This document shows, in pieces, positions 1 to 5,474 of a stretch of 5,474 nucleotides of DNA. Numbering within the stretch: the stretch's first letter is position 1; each line of letters starts with the position of its first letter. Position numbers and translations under genes: made by a program. The notes under the pieces are model-generated. The model worked only from the letters and a program-made list of their open reading frames with translations. It was not told where the DNA came from and did not search any database. Origin of the DNA: Bacteroidetes bacterium UBA4009 (lineage in GTDB: Bacteria; Bacteroidota; Bacteroidia; NS11-12g; UBA9320); the NCBI GenBank assembly GCA_002384205.1, contig DGBH01000041.1, positions 15,645 to 21,118 on the forward strand. Direction: 5' to 3'.

Positions 1-1460
1 TTATCTAGTTCTGCTAAAAATATTTCTGCTCTGTTTAGGTAGGCATCCATCTTTGACCCTTCCATCTTCCTAGCCATACTCACCATCATGCTCATACGTC
101 TATTTTTACTAAATTCTTCTTGATTTACGTAAATGAATCTCCAATATAAGGAGTTCCATATTTCGCACCAGTCTCCCTTGTCGTAGTCGCTCATTTTTAG
201 CACGTAGTTGCTACCACTGCAGTATGGTTTGGTCGTCATTAGTCCACCATCAGCATACTGCGTCATTCCGTATACATTGGGTACCATGACCCAGTCATAG
301 GCATCCACATACATTTCCATAAACCACCGGTGCACTTCATCGGGGTCAAATTCGCAGAGTAGCATAAAATTACCAAAAAGCATGAGCCTTTCTATGTGGT
401 GGGAATAACCTGTTTTTAGTAGCTTTTTTATGGTTTTATCTAATGGATTTATGCCCGTATCTCCAGTCCAGAAACTTTCGGGTATTTTTCGAGAGTATCC
501 AAAATGATTCGTAGTTCTTTGTTTTACACCTTCTAGTAAGTATACTCCACGAATAAATTCTCGCCAGCCCAGTATTTGACGAATAAATCCTTCAAGGCTA
601 TTCAAAGGAAAGTCATACTTTTTATGTGCCTTTAGTACTTCATTGATAACCTGCTTAGGATTTAATAGACCTATGTTAAGCATGGGAGTAAGTACCGAGT
701 GCCAAAGCCAGTGTTCCTCTTTAACCATAGCATCCTCGTAGTCCCCAAAATGCTCAAATCGTTCTTGTATAAATAGATGTAAATGTTCTTCTGCATCAGC
801 ATGCGTGATAGCATAGTAAGAATCATCTAATTCTCCATAGTTGTCTTTGAAATGTTTTTCAACGTATATTTTAGCTTCGTTGACGTAGGTGTTAGAATTG
901 GGAAGTTTTACGTTTGGAATGGGTGTACCCTTAGGCACCTTCTTTCTGTTTTCGGTATCAAAACTCCATTTGCCTCCTAATGGTTTTTCGTTTTCCTCCA
1001 ACAAGATGTTATGCTTCTTGCGTGATTCTGTATAGAAGTTGGCCAAAAAATAACTTTTCTGCTTATTGAGCATTTCTGCTACTTCTGATTCAGTATTTAA
1101 AAAGTTGGGATTAGTGTATCGACATAGGGAAATATTAAGCTTTTTCGCATAACGGTTAAGTCTTCGTTCTAGCAGATAGTCATCGGTAAGGTAGCAATGA
1201 ATTTCATGGTCTTTTAATTCGGTGATTAATTTCTCAATTCCTTGATAATCTGTAACTTGAATATATTTTACGATGGTACTACTCGAAATTAAATCCGCAT
1301 AGTATTTCATACTGGCTCTGTGGAGGAGCAGCTTCTGTTTGTGAAATTTATAGTGTGTAAAGTAAAGGTGGTCCTCAATTAGGTAAACAACATCACAGTT
1401 ATTTACTACCTTAGATTCTTTAAACAGCTGATGTGGAAATACGAGACCTACTTTGTTCAT
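1..1460 (-). CDS. Cryptochrome/photolyase of the prokaryotic (6-4) photolyase-related family, 3' end cut by window
   Basis: The frame is open from ATG at 1460 to the window edge (486 codons plus two bases). Family members are about 500 residues, so only a few codons should be missing. The start reads MNKVGLVFPHQLF, followed by the N-terminal motif YLIEDHLYF (26-34) and FHKQKLLLHRASM (39-51). The FAD-binding C-terminal half has GWREFIRGVY (about 301-310), the His pair HHIERLM (354-360; the conserved lesion-site histidines of this family), DAYDWVMVPNVYGM and QYADGG. This matches deoxyribodipyrimidine photolyase-related proteins (FeS-BCP/CryPro), which repair (6-4) photoproducts using FAD and light, or act as photoreceptors. 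Oddly, the Fe-S ligand cysteines appear to be lost: Pro339 stands where the first is expected, and the CxxC after MSDY reads Asp427...Asp430. Only Cys432 lies nearby. The ATG overlaps the TGA of the DUF429 gene (ATGA, 4 nt). Family is confident; the exact photoproduct is inferred. Confidence 0.93.
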   Translation of the reverse strand, partial: MNKVGLVFPHQLFKESKVVNNCDVVYLIEDHLYFTHYKFHKQKLLLHRASMKYYADLISSSTIVKYIQVTDYQGIEKLITELKDHEIHCYLTDDYLLERRLNRYAKKLNISLCRYTNPNFLNTESEVAEMLNKQKSYFLANFYTESRKKHNILLEENEKPLGGKWSFDTENRKKVPKGTPIPNVKLPNSNTYVNEAKIYVEKHFKDNYGELDDSYYAITHADAEEHLHLFIQERFEHFGDYEDAMVKEEHWLWHSVLTPMLNIGLLNPKQVINEVLKAHKKYDFPLNSLEGFIRQILGWREFIRGVYLLEGVKQRTTNHFGYSRKIPESFWTGDTGINPLDKTIKKLLKTGYSHHIERLMLFGNFMLLCEFDPDEVHRWFMEMYVDAYDWVMVPNVYGMTQYADGGLMTTKPYCSGSNYVLKMSDYDKGDWCEIWNSLYWRFIYVNQEEFSKNRRMSMMVSMARKMEGSKMDAYLNRAEIFLAELD

Positions 1461-2017
1461 ATTATAATAATACCTTCAGCAGGGTTGCCTATTTCTTGAT
1501 GTCTGTTCTCTTGGTGTCGAGTCCCGATAAGCAGGGCTATAAGCGCGTCTACTTGATGCCAATTTTGAGGTTGTTGGGCTAGTACAAAACGTTCTTTATG
1601 GTGTAATTCAGCTATGAATAAATGTATATCTACTTTATAATGAATACTTTGCACTATTTCAGATTGGAAGAAAGCAGGGTATATCTCGTGAAAGGTTAAT
1701 GGTTTTAAAGCGTGTTTAAGACTCATCGCTCTAGCAGTTAATCCTCCTAAAAACATAGGTGACATAGCACGTGTTAATTTATCTGCTTCTCGATAATGAT
1801 AGCTGTCCCCGTTATTATAATAGGCTGCTGGTAAACTTAAAGGAGCATCTAAATAGACTATATCCGCTTGTATAGATATCAATTCTTTTCTGAGCCAGGT
1901 ATCAGCATCTTTTTTTTTATCTACTTGACTAAAAGTGACTTGGTCATTAGTGTAATGAGCTAGTACAGTATTACCGCTCATTTTAGCTCCATAGTCTATG
2001 CCAACTATTTTAGCCAT
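1457..2017 (-). CDS. DUF429 family protein, predicted RNase H-like fold nuclease
   Basis: A complete 186-residue protein starting at ATG (2017). It opens with a first-strand motif GIDYG carrying Asp8. VYLDAPLSLP follows (Asp57), then READKLTRAMSP (76-87), the EIYPA motif (Glu111) and QVDALIALLIG (Asp157), and it ends EGIIII. This order of acidic motifs is that of the DUF429 family, described as a predicted nuclease with RNase H-like fold; its substrate is not established. It has no signal peptide or membrane segment, so it should be cytoplasmic. Its start lies inside the end of the DASH photolyase gene (13 nt overlap) and its stop overlaps the start of the second photolyase gene (4 nt), so it is very likely translated with both. 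A role in handling photodamaged nucleic acid is inference from position only. Length is normal and all expected acidic residues appear to be present. Confidence 0.85.
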   Translation of the reverse strand: MAKIVGIDYGAKMSGNTVLAHYTNDQVTFSQVDKKKDADTWLRKELISIQADIVYLDAPLSLPAAYYNNGDSYHYREADKLTRAMSPMFLGGLTARAMSLKHALKPLTFHEIYPAFFQSEIVQSIHYKVDIHLFIAELHHKERFVLAQQPQNWHQVDALIALLIGTRHQENRHQEIGNPAEGIIII

Positions 2018-3225
2018 AGTTTTCTATAGTTACCTTCGCTATCATAGCGTTCAGCTTGTAATTTTGTGTTGAACTTTCTGAATGGTCTAGCATCGTGACC
2101 AACTCCAGCGATATACATCCAATTTCCCCAGTTACTTGCGGGATCATAATCAACCAATAAGCTTTCAAAATAAGCTGCACCCCATCTCCAATCTTGTTTT
2201 AAATCGTGTATCAGAAAGCTGGCAGTATTCTGTCTTCCTCTATTACTCATCCAGCCTGTAGTATTTAACTCACGCATATTAGCATCAACTAAGTCATCAC
2301 CGGTATTACCTTGCATCCATTTTTCAAATGCTGCCGTGTTGCTGGTGTACCGTATTTGTTTTTGCTGAATGCCACCTACTTGAAAAAATAACGATCCCCA
2401 TAATTGCAGTTGTAATTGAAAAAAATCTCTCCACAGTAATTCATAAATAAGCCAATACGTTGATTTATTAGATTCTATTTCTTCTTCGTACCTTACTATA
2501 TAATCAAAAATAGTACGTGGTGTTATGTTACCAATAGCGAGCCAAGGAGAAAATCTACTAGAGAAGTCTGTGCCCAACATTCCGTTTCTAGTTAATTCGT
2601 AAGTAGATAGAAGTTGAGATTCCGTAAAGTAGTATGTTAACCTGTTTAAAGCTTGAGTCTCGCCGCCAACTAGTTTATATGTTGTACTTTCAGTTGGAAG
2701 CAAGGGTAATTGTATGGTTTCTTGATACGCTCCTTCAGCACCTACAGCATTTTTAAATTGCGTAAATAGGGACGGCATATTATCCAGGGTAAATGGCAAG
2801 TTGTTTTTATCTACCAGAGTAAAATCATCAAATACGTAGGTTCTTCCGTTAAAAATGGATGTTATCGTTTGCTCAATACTCAGTTCCTCAGTGCCATAAA
2901 GTTTTTGGTAACTTAGTACTTCGGTATTTAACATAGTGCTCGCTATTAATTCTTCCGCACTTTGAAATATATGAAGTTGTACATTTAAAGATGCTAAAGA
3001 ATCCCGCAGTTCATTGAGTGATTGCTCCAAAAATAATTTACGGTGATTTCCGATTTTTGGAAATCCCAAGTTGAACACCGATTCTATTTCTGTATCATGC
3101 ACATAAAATGCAGTGACCGTTGAAAATAAGCCAAGATTTGAGAAAATGGCATGATCATTTACCCGTTGGTCTTTTCTAAACCAATGGACAATGTTTTTAT
3201 TTTTTAGTTCTTCTACAACGCTCAC
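2005..3225 (-). CDS. DASH-type cryptochrome/photolyase (GTG start)
   Basis: A 406-residue flavoprotein. The N-terminal alpha/beta antenna domain begins [13 protein letters not shown] (12-24) and includes the DASH-like segment [15 protein letters not shown] (143-157). The C-terminal FAD domain has [20 protein letters not shown] (213-232), YELLWRDFF (261-269), the strongly DASH-like [20 protein letters not shown] (312-331) and [18 protein letters not shown] (359-376). DASH proteins bind FAD and a folate antenna, and most repair cyclobutane pyrimidine dimers, preferentially in single-stranded DNA. Trp346 and Trp369 match two members of the photoreduction Trp triad; the third position is Tyr293. 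The protein stops right after NYRKLWLK, shorter at the C-terminus than plant and cyanobacterial DASH proteins. The start is GTG at 3225: an in-frame TAA lies four codons upstream and no ATG precedes the WFRKD motif. It overlaps DUF2256 upstream (29 nt) and DUF429 downstream (13 nt). Confidence 0.93.
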   Translation of the reverse strand: MSVVEELKNKNIVHWFRKDQRVNDHAIFSNLGLFSTVTAFYVHDTEIESVFNLGFPKIGNHRKLFLEQSLNELRDSLASLNVQLHIFQSAEELIASTMLNTEVLSYQKLYGTEELSIEQTITSIFNGRTYVFDDFTLVDKNNLPFTLDNMPSLFTQFKNAVGAEGAYQETIQLPLLPTESTTYKLVGGETQALNRLTYYFTESQLLSTYELTRNGMLGTDFSSRFSPWLAIGNITPRTIFDYIVRYEEEIESNKSTYWLIYELLWRDFFQLQLQLWGSLFFQVGGIQQKQIRYTSNTAAFEKWMQGNTGDDLVDANMRELNTTGWMSNRGRQNTASFLIHDLKQDWRWGAAYFESLLVDYDPASNWGNWMYIAGVGHDARPFRKFNTKLQAERYDSEGNYRKLWLK

Positions 3226-3334
3226 TACAGTACTTTACTTCAGTCCAATTTTTCTCCCATTTCTTACGCCACACAAAAGGAAGATTACATGCCACACAAA
3301 TTTTGCTTGGAAGATTTAACTTATGATGTGCCAA
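3197..3334 (-). CDS. DUF2256 microprotein with a four-cysteine zinc-ribbon-like pattern (TTG start)
   Basis: A small 45-residue gene hidden between the SDR and the photolyase. The translation begins [16 protein letters not shown], continues with [13 protein letters not shown] and ends [13 protein letters not shown] before TAA (3199-3197). The cysteines form CxxC (13,16) and CxxxC (36,40), with the WRKKW core between them. This is the signature of DUF2256, a short, very basic, presumably zinc-binding family often seen beside photolyase/cryptochrome genes; its function is unknown. No ATG exists in the frame between the SDR stop and the conserved part. TTG at 3334 is chosen because it yields the family's usual start (MAHxKxNLP). 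An ATT three codons earlier is the only other weak option. It begins 24 nt after the SDR stop and overlaps the photolyase start by 29 nt. Strong motif conservation in the correct frame shows it is a real gene rather than a spacer. Confidence 0.9.
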   Translation of the reverse strand: MAHHKLNLPSKICVACNLPFVWRKKWEKNWTEVKYCSERCRRTKK

Positions 3335-3358
3335 TTCAACAATGTATTTTGCTTCTAG

Positions 3359-4027
3359 TTACGAGCTAGCTAGTGTGCTCATACCACCGTCTATACCAAT
3401 TATTTGACCAGTAATCCACTTAGCTGAATCGGAAATAAGAAACTTGGCCATTGCGGCTATATCGTTTGCTTCGCCTATTTTTTTAAGCGGGTGCCTAGCC
3501 TCTGCTCCTTCAATTTGCTTTTCATTTCGAAGTAATTTTATGGCCAACGGGGTGTTGGTAAGACTGGGCGCTATGCAGTTTACACGGATGGTGGGTGCAA
3601 ACTCCGCTGCTAGGGCTTTAGTTAGACCTTCTACAGCTCCTTTTGCACCACTTATGCTGCTATGAAAAGGCATTCCTTTTTGAACTGCAACGGTGCTAAA
3701 CATTAGAATAGATGGGTTTTCAGCTTCTTTTAAATGATCTAGGTAGTGCTGAATAGCTTTCACAGCTCCTAGGTAATTTATGGCAAGATCATTTTCAAAA
3801 TCAGACACTTTGAGTGATTTGAATGGCTTTAAGTTTATACTTCCTGGGCAATATACCAAGGCATCTATACTGCCCTCTATCAAAGGAAAATTCGGTTCTG
3901 CTTCGGTCACATCTAGTCCAGTTGACTTACTGGCGATAATGGTTTCTATTCCTTCTACTTGTAACAACGAATTTAATGCAGCTCCTATCCCTGTATTTCC
4001 ACCTATTATTAGTACTCTTTTAATCAT
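3359..4027 (-). CDS. Short-chain dehydrogenase/reductase (SDR) family protein with atypical active site
   Basis: A 222-residue Rossmann-fold protein from ATG at 4027. The cofactor motif is GGNTGIG (9-15), matching the SDR TGxxxGIG motif. VYCPGS (58-63) takes the place of NNAG, AINYLGA (82-88) carries the structural Asn84, and Ser111 in MFSTVAV matches the catalytic Ser. Lys129 matches the Lys of YxxxK, but the Tyr position is Ile125 (ISGAK). VNCIAPSLTNTPLA (149-162) and TGQIIGIDGGMS (206-217) are typical C-terminal SDR motifs. The fold and NAD(P) binding are therefore well supported, but ordinary SDR catalysis is doubtful; the substrate is unknown. It is the first gene of the photolyase operon, followed after 24 nt by DUF2256. 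SDR genes are also found in light-induced photolyase clusters of other bacteria, so a role tied to light or oxidative stress is plausible but inferred. Confidence 0.88.
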   Translation of the reverse strand: MIKRVLIIGGNTGIGAALNSLLQVEGIETIIASKSTGLDVTEAEPNFPLIEGSIDALVYCPGSINLKPFKSLKVSDFENDLAINYLGAVKAIQHYLDHLKEAENPSILMFSTVAVQKGMPFHSSISGAKGAVEGLTKALAAEFAPTIRVNCIAPSLTNTPLAIKLLRNEKQIEGAEARHPLKKIGEANDIAAMAKFLISDSAKWITGQIIGIDGGMSTLASS

Positions 4028-4091
4028 AGGTAAAAAACAAGATAGTCTATAGAAAGGTTTTTGCGCGAAGCATATTAGTTACATAAAAATG

Positions 4092-4132
4092 ATTCAAAAA
4101 AAACCCAAGTTTAAATTTGGGTTTTTTTGAAT
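4092..4132 (-). terminator. Intrinsic terminator after the S41 protease gene
   Basis: A long near-perfect inverted repeat: ATTC, A8, CCCAAG on one side and TTTGGG, T7, GAAT on the other, around a TTTAAA centre. On the minus-strand transcript it forms a CCCAA/TTGGG-based stem ending in a U-run 11 nt beyond the protease stop. Because the arms carry both an A-run and a T-run, it could work on either strand, but no convergent gene exists here. It separates the protease unit from the photolyase operon, which starts at 4027. Confidence 0.85.
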
Positions 4133-4142
4133 TTGCTGAAGT

Positions 4143-5474
4143 TTAATTCAAATCTTCAATAATTTGCAATGCCTCATATACATATGGATCTTTAGCTATG
4201 CCTTTAATCCATTCTTCGTTGCGCTTTACACGTGATTCCTCACCATTTATCAAGGCTAAATCAGAAGGGATATTTCTAACTACGAATCCGTTTATAATGA
4301 TTTTATTTAATGCTTCATATTTCTCACCTTCTTTTTTCTCTTTTACTTCTTGAGCCTTATAGGCTTCTAGGCTTAGCGGAAATGTGTTTATTTCGCGCTG
4401 CAGCTCCCAACGGAGAGCATTTTCTTGTATCAGATTAAAAGTCTCATTTTTCTTTACTCTTGCTTGACTTTTCTTAATGGCTTTGTTATGTGCGTCAAGA
4501 GGGCTTGTTTCATATTTAGAACTTGAAATTTGGTCCCAAGCCATGGCGTGATCATTCTCATTTTCACCCGTTTTTATATACATATAGTTATCTGGCAAGA
4601 CCACGTCAGAATTTACTCCTTTAAGTTGTGTTGCATCCCCATTTATTCTATAAAATTTTTGGATTGTTAGTTTTACACTACCTAAGTCTGGTAGGTTTTT
4701 ATTCCGAAGTGTTTGATTTAGATTAAGGAAACGTTGAACAGTGCCTTTGCCATGTGATGATGACGAGCCTACAATAACGGCTCTACCATAGTCTTGCATT
4801 GCAGCAGCCATAATTTCAGAGGCTGATGCGCTGAATTCATTAATCATGATTACAAGAGCACCATCCCACTCTGCGCCAGGATATCTATCTTCAAGAACTT
4901 GAGCTTGTCTTCCTTTTTCTTTTACTTGTACAATAGGGCCTTGGTCTATAAAAAGACCACCCATTTTGACCACATCATCTAAGGATCCACCACCGTTATT
5001 TCGTAGGTCTAGTATTATTCCTTTTATACCCGTCGCTTTTAGTTTTTCTACTTCTACTTTTACATCTTTCCAGCTAAATCGTCCTCTAGGATTTTGAAAA
5101 TCAGCATAGAATGTAGGTAAGTAGATGTAACCCGTTTTTACATTATCTTGATCATGTAAAATAAGTGATTTGGCGTAGGTCTCTTCGAGTACAACTACAT
5201 CTCGTGTTATAGTAATATTTTTAACAGAACCGTCAGGTTTGCGCACGGTAAGTGTCACTTTGGTTCCTTTTTTACCACGTATAATTTTTACGGCATCATT
5301 TATTCTCCAATCTATTATCTCTACTGGTTCGCCTCCTTCTTGTTTTACTTTTAAAATAAGGTCATTGGCCATAAGTTCACCTTGAAGTGAGGACGGTCCG
5401 CCTGGGATGATGTTGGTTATTTTGATGTAGCCGTCTTTTTCTTGTAACTGAGCACCAATACCTTCTAATTGACC
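4143..5474 (-). CDS. prc: C-terminal processing (tail-specific) protease, peptidase S41 family, 5' end cut by window
   Basis: The reading frame is open to the right edge (5474), so the Met at 5372 is internal, not the start. 443 residues are visible of a protein usually near 700. Order: a PDZ domain (GIGAQL at the very edge through the GTKVTLTVRKPDGS region), then the S41 core with GYIYLPTFY, GIILDLRNNGGGSLDD, and the catalytic segment EFSASASE...MQDYGRAVIVG...HGKGTVQ. Numbering from the edge, the nucleophile is Ser217 (first Ser of SASE), followed by Asp228 and the general-base Lys243, as in E. coli Tsp. A charged C-terminal domain typical of tail-specific proteases follows (NKAIKKSQARVKK, EKKEGEKYEALNK). 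The enzyme degrades or trims periplasmic proteins from their C-terminus; the signal peptide would be outside the window. Spacing between Ser and Lys is one residue longer than in E. coli. A terminator follows at once. Confidence 0.95.
   Translation of the reverse strand, partial: GQLEGIGAQLQEKDGYIKITNIIPGGPSSLQGELMANDLILKVKQEGGEPVEIIDWRINDAVKIIRGKKGTKVTLTVRKPDGSVKNITITRDVVVLEETYAKSLILHDQDNVKTGYIYLPTFYADFQNPRGRFSWKDVKVEVEKLKATGIKGIILDLRNNGGGSLDDVVKMGGLFIDQGPIVQVKEKGRQAQVLEDRYPGAEWDGALVIMINEFSASASEIMAAAMQDYGRAVIVGSSSSHGKGTVQRFLNLNQTLRNKNLPDLGSVKLTIQKFYRINGDATQLKGVNSDVVLPDNYMYIKTGENENDHAMAWDQISSSKYETSPLDAHNKAIKKSQARVKKNETFNLIQENALRWELQREINTFPLSLEAYKAQEVKEKKEGEKYEALNKIIINGFVVRNIPSDLALINGEESRVKRNEEWIKGIAKDPYVYEALQIIEDLN

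Larger units (their letters stand above)
1..4027 (-). other. Five-gene light-repair operon: SDR, DUF2256, DASH photolyase, DUF429, (6-4)-type photolyase
   Basis: All five genes are co-directional. Junctions in transcription order are: SDR to DUF2256, 24 nt gap; DUF2256 to DASH, 29 nt overlap; DASH to DUF429, 13 nt overlap; DUF429 to the second photolyase, 4 nt ATGA overlap. No terminator-like hairpin or space for an internal promoter was seen between them. The promoter must lie between the terminator and the SDR start (4028-4091), a short AT-rich segment in which no convincing promoter box was found. The left end may extend beyond the window. Confidence 0.8.

Noticed and set aside
1475..1515. 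Short repeated residues (HQE...RHQE) near the C-terminus of the DUF429 protein
   Set aside because: Only a two-copy short similarity in a variable loop, with no sign of a functional repeat.
3444..3665. 73-codon open frame on the plus strand
   Set aside because: It lies wholly antisense to the well-supported SDR gene and its translation has no recognisable motif.
3780..4052. 90-codon open frame on the plus strand
   Set aside because: Mostly antisense to the 5' half of the SDR gene; no family signature; its end falls in the operon leader.
4028..4091. Possible Bacteroidota-type promoter (TATCTTG close to the SDR start, resembling TAnnTTTG) on the minus strand
   Set aside because: Only a partial match, with no paired upstream TTG box at suitable distance. 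The promoter is expected in this segment but cannot be placed.
5370..5372. ATG at 5372 as start of the protease
   Set aside because: The same frame continues open to the window edge and encodes the first part of the PDZ domain (GIGAQL...), so this Met is internal.

Overview
The window looks like a piece of an AT-rich bacterial chromosome, most likely from Bacteroidota (marine flavobacteria-like). The grounds are the protein flavour, the absence of obvious Shine-Dalgarno sequences before the starts, and a tail-specific protease and DASH cryptochrome of the kind common in that phylum. No alignment was run, so the taxonomy is inference. All genes lie on the minus strand, so transcription runs from high to low coordinates.

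At the right edge (4143-5474) is the 3' part of a periplasmic C-terminal processing (tail-specific) protease of family S41. Its 5' end is outside the window. It is followed by a clear AT-flanked hairpin terminator at 4092-4132.

The rest of the window (1-4027) is one tightly packed, probably light-related operon of five genes. In transcription order they are: a short-chain dehydrogenase/reductase-like protein with an atypical active site; a 45-residue DUF2256 zinc-ribbon-like microprotein starting at TTG; a DASH-type cryptochrome/photolyase starting at GTG; a DUF429 protein with a predicted RNase H-like fold; and a large cryptochrome/photolyase of the prokaryotic (6-4) photolyase-related (FeS-BCP/CryPro) family, whose last few codons run off the left edge. 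The last four genes overlap one another by 29, 13 and 4 nt, which argues for translational coupling and a shared job.

The two photolyase-family flavoproteins probably perform light-driven repair of UV photoproducts or blue-light sensing. The DUF2256, DUF429 and SDR proteins would be accessory factors of unknown mechanism. The most notable observations are the small gene hidden between SDR and photolyase, the missing Fe-S ligand cysteines in the large photolyase, the missing catalytic tyrosine in the SDR, the Tyr in place of the distal Trp in the DASH protein, and the nuclease-like DUF429 protein sandwiched by overlaps between two photolyases. No tRNA, rRNA, CRISPR array or mobile element was seen, and no stretch longer than about 120 bases lacks a gene.
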